DNA of 64,000 nucleotides from Candidozyma auris. Taxonomy: Eukaryota > Ascomycota > Pichiomycetes > Serinales > Metschnikowiaceae. Position numbers and translations under genes: made by a program. Positions 28,783-41,000 of this stretch are shown here, in pieces. The stretch is from NCBI RefSeq assembly GCF_003013715.1, contig NC_072812.1, positions 558,001 through 622,000 of the forward strand, written 5' to 3'. Position 1 is the stretch's first letter. Each line of letters starts with the position of its first letter. Under the pieces are notes generated by a model. It was not told the DNA's origin. It made no database searches and worked only from the letters and a program-made list of their open reading frames with translations.

Positions 28783-29364
28783 GATTGTAATATTATAGTA
28801 TGAAGAAAAGTTTGTGAATTTGTAGTTTAAATTTCTCGCACATACTCGGCGGGATCGGTGAAATATATAGGCTTCTGGAATGGTTGCTAACGTCTCAGAG
28901 TGAAGTGTGAAGAAGTGCACCGACCCTGTATGTATGCAGGACTCGGTCTTTCAGGGTCCGCGAACAAAAGTATCTCATAGTACCATACGTTTGAGATATT
29001 GTCTTTTAATGGAGTGTCAAGTTTAAACGAGAGGGTCGATTCAGGCTTTGGTTAATTGTGCTCTCACTTTTCCTCTTTAAGCAATACTAGTGCTGCTGGA
29101 GGGTATTGCAGTACACTTTCTTTGGAGCAGTTCTGTGTACGAGGGCGCGAAGTTAGAAGAGAATACAGTCAGCTTGTGAATTGCAATCGCTTCGTAGACT
29201 TCCCGTAGAATACTATTATTGAATGGTGTGACCTGCTAGTTATTCTTGAGTTAGCAAGAGCTCTGTCGTTAAGACTACAGTCATTATTATACAACTTCTC
29301 ATTTTCTTGTTTGGCGGGACGCTATTTCATTAACCTATACCCATCGTGTGGTCTCTTTCCATAT
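28783..29364. other. intergenic region SOU1 promoter / NST1 3' region
   Basis: About 580 bp upstream of the SOU1-type gene and downstream of NST1, both on the minus strand. I see no extra gene, repeat or clear motif. Confidence 0.5.
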
Positions 29365-32300
29365 TCACCATATGCTGCCATGTTGACCGTAACCTAGGGG
29401 ATTAATTGAGCCAGATATCGTGTTTGAAAACTGAAATGCGCTTGGCTTTGCGGACTCGTTCTCATTTGGCTGCAAACCAGGCGGAGGAACATTCATAGAC
29501 TTGAACGGTTGCGGTGATGTATGCTGGAGGTTAGCCATCGGCAGCTGGAAGTGCTGATTCTGTTGGAACGGGCTTGGCTGGGAGGCACCTTTGAAAGGAA
29601 ATTGAGTTTGCTGATTGAATTGTTGAGCCATGGGCGGCCGACTCAAGTTTGCGGGTGGTGGGAATTTTGTATGTGTAGAAGGGACACTATTCTGAGACAT
29701 TTTAATGTTCACCACACTTCCGTTGTCATCGTGAAAAATTTCAGACGTGTAGTCGCCATTGGCTCCAAGGGCTTTGAGAAAATCACCCATTCCAAGTGTA
29801 TGATCTCCCAATATCGCCCTTGTAATCAGAAACATGGTCTGAACAGGGGCCATACCGTACATCATTTGGTTGCTGCCAAGCAAGCTCTTGTAAGCTTCAT
29901 ACGCCGCTTTTTGAATGATACCATAATCCAAGTGTGCTGTCTGCTCCGAAAAGGAAGAGCGATTGTTTGCTGCAAAACCATTCGGTAGTGGTTGTTGACA
30001 ATTGTTGCTACTCCAGATTCCACCTTGTTGAGTCTCTGACGTTGAACCTCCCCAAATGGAGTTATTACGAGTAGTCGCTCCATCACTCCACAAGAAACTA
30101 TTACTTTGAGGAATGTTCGAAGTGGAAGCTCCTCTAATCGATGGGTTTGAAAGCATGTCAACAGGAGGTTGGTTGATTTGATTCAAAGCCGCTGTCGAGC
30201 TGAATGGACTGAACTGAGACGAGTTTTGACCAGTCCCAAATGTGGAGTGCTTCTGAGAGCTCACGAAGGAATTACCACTGCCCCATTCTGTACCATTGAA
30301 GCCTTCATGATTATTGATAAAATCTGAGTTCCTGTTTGGTAGGACGCCATGTCCCGAAAATCCAATTGGATTGCTCTCCATCATTTGTGGAGTGGAGGTT
30401 GATATGGAGGAGAATGATTCTGGTCTCGCTCGGTTGAGTTGGTCCAACAAAGGATTCTTCAAGGGGGATGTGGATGTGCCTCCTGGATGAATTGATGTTT
30501 CTTCGAAAGGATTCAATGAGCTGGATTCGTCAAGAGTCAAATTGTTCGCCCTATTGAGGATCTCTTGTTGTTGCTTGCTGAGATACTCTTCAGTATCATC
30601 AAACGGATCACGGCTGAACGCAGAATTTTCTTCAGAATTAAGCCCTTGATTAGTTTCTTTCGTATCCAAAATCTTCTCAGTGATCGCCTCATGTGCTTTC
30701 AAACGTTGCAGTTGTGATGAAAGCGGTATGTTTGAATTAATACTCCTCTCATTGTAGGGTACATTTGCATCAATAGTTTGAGTTCTCCAACTTTGTTCTT
30801 TTGAAATAACTTCATGCCTCTCCTGCTCAACTTCGAGCTCACGATTCCTTTCCAAAATATTTCTCCCAAGCATCTTCTGCTCGCATTCCTCTTTTTCTTC
30901 TCTCCTTATCTGACGTTCCTTCTTGACTGCTTCTTCTTGAGACCGTTTCTTTTCGCGTTCTCTATTGCAGGCTTCCTCTTCTGCTTTCCTTGCCTCCAGT
31001 CGCTTCCTCTCCTCCTCAACCTTTCTCTTCCTCTCCCTTTCTTGTTGTTGCTCACGTTCTTTCTTTTGTAAAGCTTCGATTTTTTTGCGTTTCTCGGCCT
31101 CTTTCCTAAGACGATCTTCCTCTTGTTTTCTCATCTGCTCACGACGTCTTTCCTCTTGCTTTCTGGCAGCTTCTTCTTTTCGAGCAAGTTCCTCCGCTTC
31201 CTTCCTCTTTTTCTCCTCCTCCCTTGCTTGTTGTTGTAAACGCTTCTTTTCTTTCTGCTTCTCCTTGGCTTGAAACTTCTTTAATTCGCGTTCCTTCTTG
31301 GCTTTCTCCTCTGCTTCGAGCTCCGCGATGAATTTCTGAGTACGATCTTCTGATATTTTACGCTCATAGGCTTCATAGAACCTCGCACGAATCATATTAA
31401 TCGCCTGAATCATCACAAATCCGCGTATCTCCTGTCTTCTTCCACGACGCTCCTCTTCATCATCAAATTCGCCATCATCATAATCTTGATTGCTATCGAG
31501 GTCATCATTAACATCATCATCGTGATCGTAATCATCGTGCTCGCAATCGTGCTCACAGTCAGGCTCATGAGAGCATGTATGGTCACACACGTACTCATGG
31601 TCATGGTCATGGTCATGGTCATGGTCATGGTCATACTCGTATGAATCGTCATAATCATCTTCTTCGGGAGACTCTTCACTGTCACTTTGATTCAGCTCGT
31701 TGTCATCGAACCCATTGGAGGCACTGGACGCATTGAGTGGTGATTGTAACACCTGACCCTCTACCTCTGCGGACCTAGTAATTTCATGATCGTCATCGTC
31801 ATAAACTTCTTCGGCTCTGGCTTCTTCGATCAGATTAGCTCTTGCATTACGAGCATCCGTAAGCGATTCAAGCATATCAATGAATGGCTTGCCATCATTC
31901 TTCATAATGAGATCAGCGACATTCGAGAGGAATTGCAGAACATCATTGAACTGATCATTTGACTCTTTGTAAAGCCGACTGCAACACTTGATGAACTCAA
32001 CGGTCTTTGCGATACCATTCTCATCATCCTTTTTGATGTTAGCAAAAATTTCAGTGAGGTTTTTGGCTGATTCATCGATGGCGGCTTCTGGCTTGATATT
32101 TCGCTGTAGAAGTTCATATTTCACAAGTTCTTGAACTGTGCTTGGATTTATTAGCTCTGAGACTTTCTTTGCCTTTCCTAGAATATCAAGCATTTCCTGC
32201 GGCTCGAGATTCATCAACAGCATTTCTTCATTCTCAGTTGTAGTCTCCCCGTCCTCTTTTGCAAGGGGTTTTACCGCATCGTCAGACCCCAGATCTTGTC

Positions 32301-33202
32301 CTTGAGAAGCGCTGCTCGACGCAATCTTTGGGGATTTACTTTTCGGGGCAACCTTCAGAGATGATTTTCGAGGTAATACATCAGGGCTCACGGCTTTTTG
32401 ATCCCAGGTGTGTAAATGCGTGATCTCCATCAGCATGTGTTTCGTATTCGCACTAGCCTCTTCAAATTGATGGCTGCTGGGCTCAAGAAGCTCGCGGGGT
32501 ATTTCGTTACGATGCATGGAGTTTTCGAGATAGTTGGCTATCACGTCGAGATGCTGGTTGTAGGCCATCGCCAACTCATCCTCAATGTAGCGGCTGTTCC
32601 TACCACAGTATGAGCAGGTGCATTGCTCTGTATCCTGGCCGGCCTTATGATCACCAGGGTGGAGGGGAGCAGGATGAAGCCCCTTGTTTGGTTGGTTTCT
32701 CCGGAGGTTTCGTAGGTTTTCCATGAGCAGGTCCCGGTCCACTCGTAGTATCTCCTTCTTTTCAGAGTCAGGCAAGCTCAACCAGAATTCTCTTTCCTCT
32801 TCATTGTGGAAGTGAAAGATGGAAAAGTCATGGTCTTGCGAAGGGTTGTAACCGCGCTGGGCACCTTGCTCCTTCTCAGTTTCGGGGTATTCATCATCTA
32901 GGCTCTCCACAATCAAATCACCGGAGGGACCCACCTTTATCACTCGTGATGTGGGGTACTCGGCGTCGGGATCGTTGATGGTGGCATCATGAACAGAAAA
33001 CTGGCGCCCTGAGTCTTGCTTGGGGCCATCTTCGTGGTTGGGATCCAGGGATGAGGACTTTGCCTTCTTCTTCTTCTTCTTTTCTTTTGGATGGCGCTGT
33101 GGAAGCGCCTAGATCATTATTAGCCATGCTGTTATCACTTGGTATCGGCGAGTAATTGAACTGAACGTCAGTGCCGTTCGTGTAATTAGTCGCCTTTGCC
33201 AT
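29365..33202 (-). CDS. NST1: stress response protein Nst1, 5' end split between two frames
   Basis: The main frame (29365-33108) encodes about 1,250 residues of Nst1: YPTSRVIKVGPSGDLIVES near the N terminus, conserved helices, a very long Glu/Lys/Arg coiled coil and an Asn/Gln-rich tail. Nst1 affects salt tolerance and P-body/stress biology in S. cerevisiae. This frame has no ATG before the conserved YPTSRVIK block; its first ATG (32724) would delete it. It hits a stop at 33109-33111. A plausible start, MAKATNYTNGTDVQFNY (ATG 33202), lies in the neighbouring frame. A one-base shift in the A-rich tract at 33079-33088 would join them as ...APSKRKKKKKKAK. Joined length would be about 1,278 residues. 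Error, strain mutation or an unseen intron are alternatives. Confidence 0.85.
31596..31634 (-). repeat. hexanucleotide repeat encoding Asp-His in NST1
   Basis: The + strand repeats CATGGT about 6.5 times; the gene reads alternating Asp and His codons. It opens a longer His/Cys/Asp/Glu-rich segment of the protein. Confidence 0.9.
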
Positions 33203-33550
33203 TTCAGCACTGGGGTTTTCTTTTCGTCCAGGTATGAAGGTGATTCCAACTTTTCTATTAGGCTTTGTCGCGCACCCTTTCACTTCACACTTGGGACGAT
33301 GAGAACCAAAAAACTTACTACAATGCATAGGTGTGCGAGGCTCTCTCTGAAGGAAGAGAAGGAAATGTTGAAACCAAGAGGAAGGAATTTAGATACATGA
33401 ATTTGGGTATTGAACAACGATTCAAATGTGCTTTCATGCGTTGTCATTATCGAGGTGAACATGGAAGCTGGAGGAGGCACTCCACTTTCTTCGCGATTTG
33501 CAGCCAAGTGTTGGGGAAGTGCCATTCAATATACAACAGTAAAGTCAACG

Positions 33551-35527
33551 CTAAGTATCGGATTGCTCAGCGCTTTTTTGCTTGAGACTGTGGTTTTCTT
33601 CAGCTAGCTTCTCAACCAATTTAGTCAAAGTCTCGAGTTTCTCGTAGAGTGGGTAGTGTTCCCATTTAATACCTTTGTCGTTCGCAGCATCCACAGGTGG
33701 TACTACACTGTCAATGTCCTTCATTAATTTTGGGAAGTCTGCGGCAAACTCTGGATCTTTCCTTTCGGCAAGACGTTGTTGCCTGACAGCATCATTGATC
33801 TCGCCATCCCTCGATTCAATTCCGTTGTCACTTATCAACAAATCAACGTCGTAGCCGTCCGTGAGATCCCATTCAGTGTCGATCTCATTGGCGTCGTCAG
33901 GGAGTCCCTTATAGCGATTATACTGGACTCTTCTTGCATTTCCAAGCTCATCAATGGTGATGTATAGGAGGATAGGGGAGTACACCACAGTCATGACAAC
34001 CCGGTTGATCAGCTTGTATGTACTCTTCGACACGATACAAGAAAAGGGAAAGATAACCCATTCAATCAAATTAAAAGGTGGGACATACAAGTCGGTGTCA
34101 GGCGCACGAATGTACCGTAAAGTCTTGTGTGCAACCAAGGCAAAGTACTCATCAGTGGCATTCTCAACGATATTGGCGTAAGCGGTGGAGTACAATGCAA
34201 TAAGAATGTTCATCAAGATGACTTGAAGAAGGAATGAGTAGATGTAGTAGAGAATCAGGGCATATGGAGGCACCAAGTTCTGAACATCTTCAAACCCGGA
34301 TGCACCGATCACAGCATTCACCAATGCCGTCAAGATATGCTTGGTGGCTTCGCTTCTACCATCGGAATTGTCCAAGCCCAAGAAGCCTTCCACGAACCCA
34401 AGAATCACGACTCCTAGTAATACAAAAAACAAGATAGACTCTTTCATCATTGTCTTGATCACAACGATCATGGCACCGACGAACTGCTGGGCATCCAAGT
34501 ATAGTAAAAGACGTGACCACATCATTGGAGATGCGCACGATAACACACGAAAGCTGATTTCGTCATACTTCTCCCTATAGTAGCCTGTGTGCCTCAAGGA
34601 ACTGAATCGAAAACCAATAGCAATGACAATAATTGTGTACATTACGTCATTAAATGCGTTCCAGAAACCAAGGTAATTCCATCCCACATGATAAAGCTTT
34701 GTTATCTCGTCAATTATTGAACCAAGAGTGAATGCATAAAACAAGCCCTCCACGACATCGATATCTGTTGTTGTTGTCTGATGAGCGTTCAAAATTATAG
34801 TGAAGAGGATCAAATAAAGGATACTGAAACCAATCTCAACTATATTCTGGTAAGCTGGGGTCTTGATTCTGTCGGGATCAAAGTGAGTTCTGATCGACTG
34901 CGAGGCAACACCTTTGTAAAGCACATATGAATGTGGATCGCTTGAAGATTGCATGATCCAACCTCTCCAGAGCCATTTCACACATCTCTGATAGCCTGAA
35001 GAGCCTATCACAATAGTCAGGTGCATATCAACCGCCAACTCCAAAGCACTCACAGGGTCAGAGTCCTCTCCATTGATGCTCATCAGATACCTGTGACAAA
35101 GCATGCCCAAAAACAAATACTCGTCATCTTTTGTGTTTTCAATAATCCTGGCAGCCAAAACTTGGGCAGCAACTGCCCTCAACAGATATAACTCATTATC
35201 GGAAAGCTTATACTCTGCCTGCTGCCAGTACCAGTCCGTCACTTTCAACAACGCAAACACCAACGCGCCTCTGTACTTGTGAGATGACGTTCCTGCCACT
35301 CCATTGCCCTTACCACCGGCACAGCGGTAGACTAAGTCAATCACTCTGGAATTGAGAACGGCCGAATGCGGCCTCGCGATCTCCTTCTCATCAAAAATAG
35401 TTGGGATAACTTTATCAATTAAAGCTTTCAAATTGGATGCAATACGAAATACCTGTCTGGGGTCAGCGCATTGGCCATTTTCTGAGTCTGGCCCCGTAGG
35501 GAAAAACGGATCGTCCTCAATCGACAT
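33551..35527 (-). CDS. YVC1: vacuolar TRP-type cation channel Yvc1
   Basis: 658 residues from ATG 35527, close to the 675 of S. cerevisiae Yvc1 (TRPY1). The N-terminal domain contains conserved helices (YRGALVFALLKVTDWYWQQ). About six to eight membrane segments follow, with the pore region near GASGFEDVQNLVPPYALILYY and the final helix LLQVILMNILIALYSTAYA. The cytosolic tail is acidic (DDANEIDTEWDLTDG), as in Yvc1, where acidic residues mediate Ca2+ activation, and ends in a coiled coil. Yvc1 releases vacuolar Ca2+ on hyperosmotic shock or stretch. Confidence 0.94.
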   Translation of the reverse strand: MSIEDDPFFPTGPDSENGQCADPRQVFRIASNLKALIDKVIPTIFDEKEIARPHSAVLNSRVIDLVYRCAGGKGNGVAGTSSHKYRGALVFALLKVTDWYWQQAEYKLSDNELYLLRAVAAQVLAARIIENTKDDEYLFLGMLCHRYLMSINGEDSDPVSALELAVDMHLTIVIGSSGYQRCVKWLWRGWIMQSSSDPHSYVLYKGVASQSIRTHFDPDRIKTPAYQNIVEIGFSILYLILFTIILNAHQTTTTDIDVVEGLFYAFTLGSIIDEITKLYHVGWNYLGFWNAFNDVMYTIIVIAIGFRFSSLRHTGYYREKYDEISFRVLSCASPMMWSRLLLYLDAQQFVGAMIVVIKTMMKESILFFVLLGVVILGFVEGFLGLDNSDGRSEATKHILTALVNAVIGASGFEDVQNLVPPYALILYYIYSFLLQVILMNILIALYSTAYANIVENATDEYFALVAHKTLRYIRAPDTDLYVPPFNLIEWVIFPFSCIVSKSTYKLINRVVMTVVYSPILLYITIDELGNARRVQYNRYKGLPDDANEIDTEWDLTDGYDVDLLISDNGIESRDGEINDAVRQQRLAERKDPEFAADFPKLMKDIDSVVPPVDAANDKGIKWEHYPLYEKLETLTKLVEKLAEENHSLKQKSAEQSDT

Positions 35528-36122
35528 GGCGATGAAGTATTGACGTTTTCGTTATCATTCTCCGCAATCACGGTGGACGCATGCCGTGCACGCCTCAGCG
35601 TGGTGATGCAAAAAATTCCTGGCTCAAACGAGAGCACAAATTAATTGATGACAAAAGCAGAAAATATACAAATTCCACATGATTCACGCTTGTTTTTGAT
35701 ATCTTTGTAAATGTATATACTGTATTGAAGTAGTATATTTGACTGTGTGCATGCCCATCTATACTAGTCTGGTGTAGGGTGAATTGAAGACACTACGGTG
35801 CCATTGTAGAACCGCAGCTTAGCCAGCTTACACTGAACCTACTAAGTGAAATGAAATTGATTAGCTTTAAATTGAATTTGTGTTTATGTGAATTCTATTT
35901 AGCTTCTGTGGCAGCAAACTACATGAGCCGCAGGTTTCCCGTCTTCCAGCCCAAGCAGCATAGCCTTGCAGTGAACCCTTCTCAATCGGGAACATAAATG
36001 TAATGATAGCCCCCTTCAATTTTTAGAGTTTTGGACGGAAATCTAATAAACTTTGGTAGAACCCCACTCTCTAGTCTCTAGGAAACGCTGATGGTTTTTG
36101 ATATTCCAATTTTCGCAGCCAT
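35528..36122. other. intergenic region, nothing recognised
   Basis: About 595 bp between the YVC1 start and the 3' end of the next minus-strand gene. AT-rich, with a 42-codon minus frame near 35870-35995 that resembles nothing known. Confidence 0.45.
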
Positions 36123-37229
36123 TTATTTGTGCATCTCTTGATCATAAGCGACTACCACGGTGGATCCAACGACCAAGTCGAACATTCCACTTTTGCTGAA
36201 AAGCTGCTCATCTTCAAATACTGTGAGCCATCCCAATTTAAAATGATGGTCTGGATCATCGTCCTTTGGGAATTGCTCATCGTAAAGGCCATCTCCACAT
36301 TTGAAGTAGGGTTTGCGCTGTGAAAAGGGGTCCCCTTCGGCCTCATACGGAGTCAGTTTCGAGTCATCTTCAAGCTTCAGTAGACGGGTGATTGATCGTA
36401 TAGCTCGTTTTCTCATTTTAGACTCACAGGGGCGAAATGCTGCTGTTACAGGTGGAAATTGAGCATCTTGCATTTTGGTATTCCTGGCCATGAAATTGCG
36501 ATGGAAGTACACATTTCGCTTGCCGACGTACTTCGGGGCCTCTGAACGGTGTGAAAGTGACCACTTCATCTTGGCCCTCGGAATTGAACCTACGTCCCAT
36601 CTCAGGCCATCGATACCCTCCACTTCGTATGACTTCATCTCATAAGGCGGCGGAATCGGAAAGAACATGGGATGTATTCTTGTTTTGTTAATTGTTCCCT
36701 CAAAAACAGGATCTGGAGTCTCTAGCACGACAATTTCTCCATTTTCCACTTTCCTTGACCTGCGTACCTTGAACTTGAATGTTTTCTCATCAAGCTTCTT
36801 GAATCTCATAATCAGGGCGCCAGTCTCAAACTCCTCTAAGTTTATAGTGAACCCTTGAGGTTCTTTTTCTATGCTCATGAAGTATCCGGGCATACTTCGG
36901 CATTGTAAGTGTCTCATTGTGGGGTTGGTACTTAAGTACATATCGTCTCCGAAGCACTGAATATGAAATTTCCAGAACGGTTGATCGCCTGTTTGTAGCG
37001 AGTCACTATTATCCAGTTCTTTATTATCATCTAGCTGTTCGCTGCTGCTGCTTGTCTCAATGGGCCTCTCCGGTAGCGGTGGCGGTCGTCTTCTAGTATT
37101 GGTCCTTCGGGGTAACGCTGGGGGATTCTCTGATAAGCGTTGCGAGTTATCTTGCGGATGGTTATTTAGTTGCGCCTGTAGTTGGGCCTCCTCGTAGGTG
37201 GGAAGATCGGGATCATATGTAGATGTCAT
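36123..37229 (-). CDS. uncharacterised protein with proline-rich N terminus
   Basis: 368 residues from ATG 37229. The N terminus carries LPTYEEAQ, similar to PY motifs bound by Rsp5-type WW domains, then a proline/arginine-rich stretch (PPALPRRTNTRRRPPPLPERP). The rest (about 85-368) looks like one folded domain with many beta-strand-like segments, including YLSTNPTMRHLQCRSMPGYF, which recalls tubby-like or LURP-one folds seen in fungal proteins; this fold guess is weak. No membrane segment or signal peptide. I do not recognise the family. Interaction with SH3 or WW proteins is inferred from the motifs. Confidence 0.8.
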   Translation of the reverse strand: MTSTYDPDLPTYEEAQLQAQLNNHPQDNSQRLSENPPALPRRTNTRRRPPPLPERPIETSSSSEQLDDNKELDNSDSLQTGDQPFWKFHIQCFGDDMYLSTNPTMRHLQCRSMPGYFMSIEKEPQGFTINLEEFETGALIMRFKKLDEKTFKFKVRRSRKVENGEIVVLETPDPVFEGTINKTRIHPMFFPIPPPYEMKSYEVEGIDGLRWDVGSIPRAKMKWSLSHRSEAPKYVGKRNVYFHRNFMARNTKMQDAQFPPVTAAFRPCESKMRKRAIRSITRLLKLEDDSKLTPYEAEGDPFSQRKPYFKCGDGLYDEQFPKDDDPDHHFKLGWLTVFEDEQLFSKSGMFDLVVGSTVVVAYDQEMHK

Positions 37230-38074
37230 GGACCGGTGACTGGACTAAGTTGATGAAAGTCACTTATCATACTAACGAGGCTGTTCAATGTGACCTCACG
37301 TGCGACTATGTTACATTTTGGCTCACAAGGTGTTGAGTTGCCAGAAGACTTGATGAAATGAAATAATTCTTGATTTGATCTCAGGTGTAAGCTCTCTTTG
37401 GCTTCACGGATTTTCCTTTGTCTTGGGTTCGTCCTATAGGATGGGCAGGTGAGCAGGCAGTGATCTTCTTTCTAACCTTGAAGAATTGTTGATTACCAAA
37501 TTATGATATTCTGTTAACTTTTGCTACTAACTTGGATAGCGTGGATAAATATTTTAACATCAATTCTTCTCTGTTTCATACGTGACGCGTTGCCCTCACA
37601 AGGACTGGTCGGTACTCCCATTCCATGCGCTGTAGAAGAGCCCCTCAGCTTTTTCCTGACCACAATGAACTTCCCTTATGTTAAATTAATGGCCAATGTG
37701 ACAAATTGTCAAGGCTGGATATAAAAGTATTCATCAGAGCCCCTAAGATGATGTCTTCGGAAGAGACTGAACTTGCATCTATTTCGCAAAATATCCAAAA
37801 AGAATTCAAATGGTTGCAAAATTCAAGAATACCACTTTGAAAGTCGAAAGAAATAGTCAAACAGTAAGTCTCCATCAAGGGCATCTAGCAGAATAATCTG
37901 AAGTGAAAAGTAGATAAGTTTTACATGTTTAGTCGTGACACGTAATCAATTGCTCTGGAGGATCTCCTAACCCGTGTCTAGATAATAACGTTTCCCACAC
38001 TCAAGCAGCGCGCCTTGAAAATGTCGAAATCGAAACAACAACTTACTGCTCATTCTCTTTGTTCCTTGCCATAG
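37230..38074. other. 845-bp divergent intergenic region before ISW1
   Basis: Contains TCACGTGC at 37296-37303 and two TACTAAC sequences (37270-37276 and 37525-37531). The second is followed by TTGGATAG and a 61-codon open stretch, but no matching 5' splice site of the right phase is visible. Otherwise nothing recognised. Confidence 0.45.
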
Positions 38075-41000
38075 ATGAGTGAAGAATTTACTCCTGCTTC
38101 ATCCGTATGTATACCTCAAAGCTATCTTCGAAAGCAAACGGCGTTCCTGACCTTGCTTGAAGGGATGATAAATGTCTCCCAACTGATGCGTCTTGCAACA
38201 TTGAACTAACTTTAAGAATGGATGGACCCCTCTGGTTCAACATAACCGAACAAAGTACTTTGCTCCCGACACAAAACCACGAATCGACGTGGATGACACC
38301 GTCAAGAAGTTCAAATACTTGCTTGGTCTAACCGACTTGTTCCAACATTTCATCGATTCAAAGGCAAAGAAAGACCCCGTGTTTGCGCAAGTTATAGATA
38401 AGATGCACGAAAGTCAACCAAAGAACAACGCAGGGAGGAGAAGAAAGACTGAGAAAGAAGAAGATGCAGAGTTGTTGGATGATGAACAAGATACGCCTAC
38501 CATCACAGAGTTTACCGAAAGTCCGAGCTACATCCAAGGTGAACTTCGCCCGTACCAGATCCAAGGTTTGAATTGGTTGGTTTCGCTTTACGAGAATAAT
38601 CTCTCTGGTATTTTGGCTGACGAAATGGGGTTGGGTAAAACGTTGCAGACAATATCTTTCTTGGGCTACTTGCGATACATGCGTGGGATCAACGGGCCAC
38701 ACTTGGTTGTTGCTCCAAAATCTACTTTAGACAACTGGGGCAGAGAATTCGCAAGATGGACTCCGAAGGTAAATGTGTTTGTCCTTCAAGGAGACAAAGA
38801 TGAAAGACAAGATTTGATACAAAATCGATTACTACAGTGTGATTTTGACGTTGTGATTGCATCCTATGAGATTGTGATACGTGAAAAGGCATCTTTTAGA
38901 AAGTTTGCATGGGAGTATATCGTCATTGATGAGGCTCACAGAATTAAAAATGAAGAGTCCTTACTCTCTCAAATAATTCGTCTTTTCCATTCAAAAAACC
39001 GTCTTTTAATTACAGGAACGCCTTTACAAAATAATTTGCACGAGCTATGGGCATTGCTCAATTTCATATTGCCAGATGTATTTGGCGATTCAGATGCGTT
39101 TGATCAATGGTTCAGCTCCACTGGTGATAATAAGGAGGAACAAGACGATAATGTCGTTGCACAATTGCACAAGGTCCTTAAACCTTTTTTGTTGCGTCGT
39201 ATAAAGTCTGATGTCGAAAAGTCACTTTTGCCTAAACAAGAATTAAATGTATATGTGAAGATGACTGACATGCAAAGAAAATGGTACCAAAAACTTCTTG
39301 AGAAAGACATTGATGCGGTCAACGGCGCAAACGGCAAAAAGGAATCAAAGACAAGGTTGTTGAATATTGTCATGCAATTGAGAAAATGTTGCAATCATCC
39401 ATACTTGTTTGAGGGCGCAGAGCCAGGGCCCCCTTACACGACCGATGAGCACTTGGTCTTCAATGCCCAGAAGATGATTATTTTGGACAAGCTTTTGAAA
39501 AAGTTCCAAAAAGAGGGTTCTCGGGTATTGATCTTCTCGCAGATGTCTAGAATGTTAGATATTCTTGAAGACTATTGCATGTTCCGTTCATTCCAATACT
39601 GCCGAATTGATGGTCAAACAGATCATGCTGACCGTGTTGAGGCTATTGACGAATACAACAAACCAGGGTCGTCAAAGTTTGTTTTTTTATTGACAACCAG
39701 GGCAGGTGGTTTAGGCATCAACTTGACTACCGCCGACATTGTTATCTTGTTTGATAGCGATTGGAATCCGCAAGCCGACTTACAAGCCATGGATAGAGCT
39801 CATAGAATTGGCCAAACGAAGCAAGTCAAGGTTTTCCGCTTTGTCACCGAAAATGCGATCGAAGAAAAGGTGCTTGAGAGAGCTGCCCAGAAATTGCGCT
39901 TGGATCAGTTGGTTATTCAGCAAGGTAGAAATAGCGGAGGAGTTGCACAACAAAGCGGTAAAGGTGCTTCAAAAGATCAATTGTTAGACATGATCCAGCA
40001 TGGAGCAGCAGAGATCTTCAAGGCTAAAGAGGGCGATGGAGTCAGCAACACTGATGTCGACATTGAGGCATTGCTCGCTGATTCTGAGAAGAAGACATTA
40101 GAGCTTAACAAGAAGTACGCAAAGCTTGATTTGAATGCTTTACAAAACTTCACGAATGACGAATCTGTTTACGAGTGGAACGGTGAAAATTTTAAGAAAA
40201 AGGAACCGACTGCAATAACTAACATTGGACATGCCTGGATAAACCCCGGCAAAAGAGAAAGAAAAGAGAATTATTCCATCGACATGTACTACAAAGACGT
40301 CTTGAAATCTGGAAGCAGGTCAACGCCGAGATCAGGACCCAAACCTCCGAAACAACTAAACATCTACGATCATCAATTCTTTCCGCCAAAACTCATGGAA
40401 CTTCATGACATGGAACGGGATTACTATAAGAAGCAGACTGGTTATAAGGTTCCTCTCAAAAAGGGCACACCCAAGGATCTTGCTCAAAGAGAGCTAGAAC
40501 AGAAGCTCGAGCAAGAAGAAATCGAGAATTCTAGGCCATTGACTGAAGAAGAGAAAGCCCTCAAAGAAGAACTTTTGACGCAAGGATTCTCAAATTGGAA
40601 CAGGAAGGATTTTATTCATTTCATTGCCGTCTCCACTAAGTACGGGCGTAATGCGATCTCGATGATTGCGGCGGAGTTTGAAGATAAAACGATTGAGGAG
40701 GTGAGAGAGTACGCGAGGAAATTTTGGCTGAGCTACGAGGAGATTGAAGGTTTTGAGAAGTACATTCATCAAATTGAGCTTGGTGAAGAAAAGGTGAATC
40801 GTGTGAAACTACAAAAAGAGAGCATTCGCCGTAAAGTGTCAAGCTACAAGTACCCACTCCAGGAGCTTGTATTAAAATACCCACCTGCCCAAACTAATAA
40901 GAGAACATTCACAGACGAAGAGGACAGATTCTTGATTGTCCAAATGTACAGATTTGGTCTTGATAGACCCGATCTATATGAAAGAATCAGAGACGCTATT

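Noticed and set aside
33095..33111. Programmed Ty1-like +1 frameshift in NST1 at CTAGGC
   Set aside because: The heptamer is not CTTAGGC, and a TAG stop in the target frame at exactly this place means the shift must happen further downstream.
37521..37724. TACTAAC followed by an acceptor-like TAG and a 61-codon hydrophobic frame
   Set aside because: No GTATGT-like donor of the right phase and no ATG exon upstream; the peptide matches nothing known.
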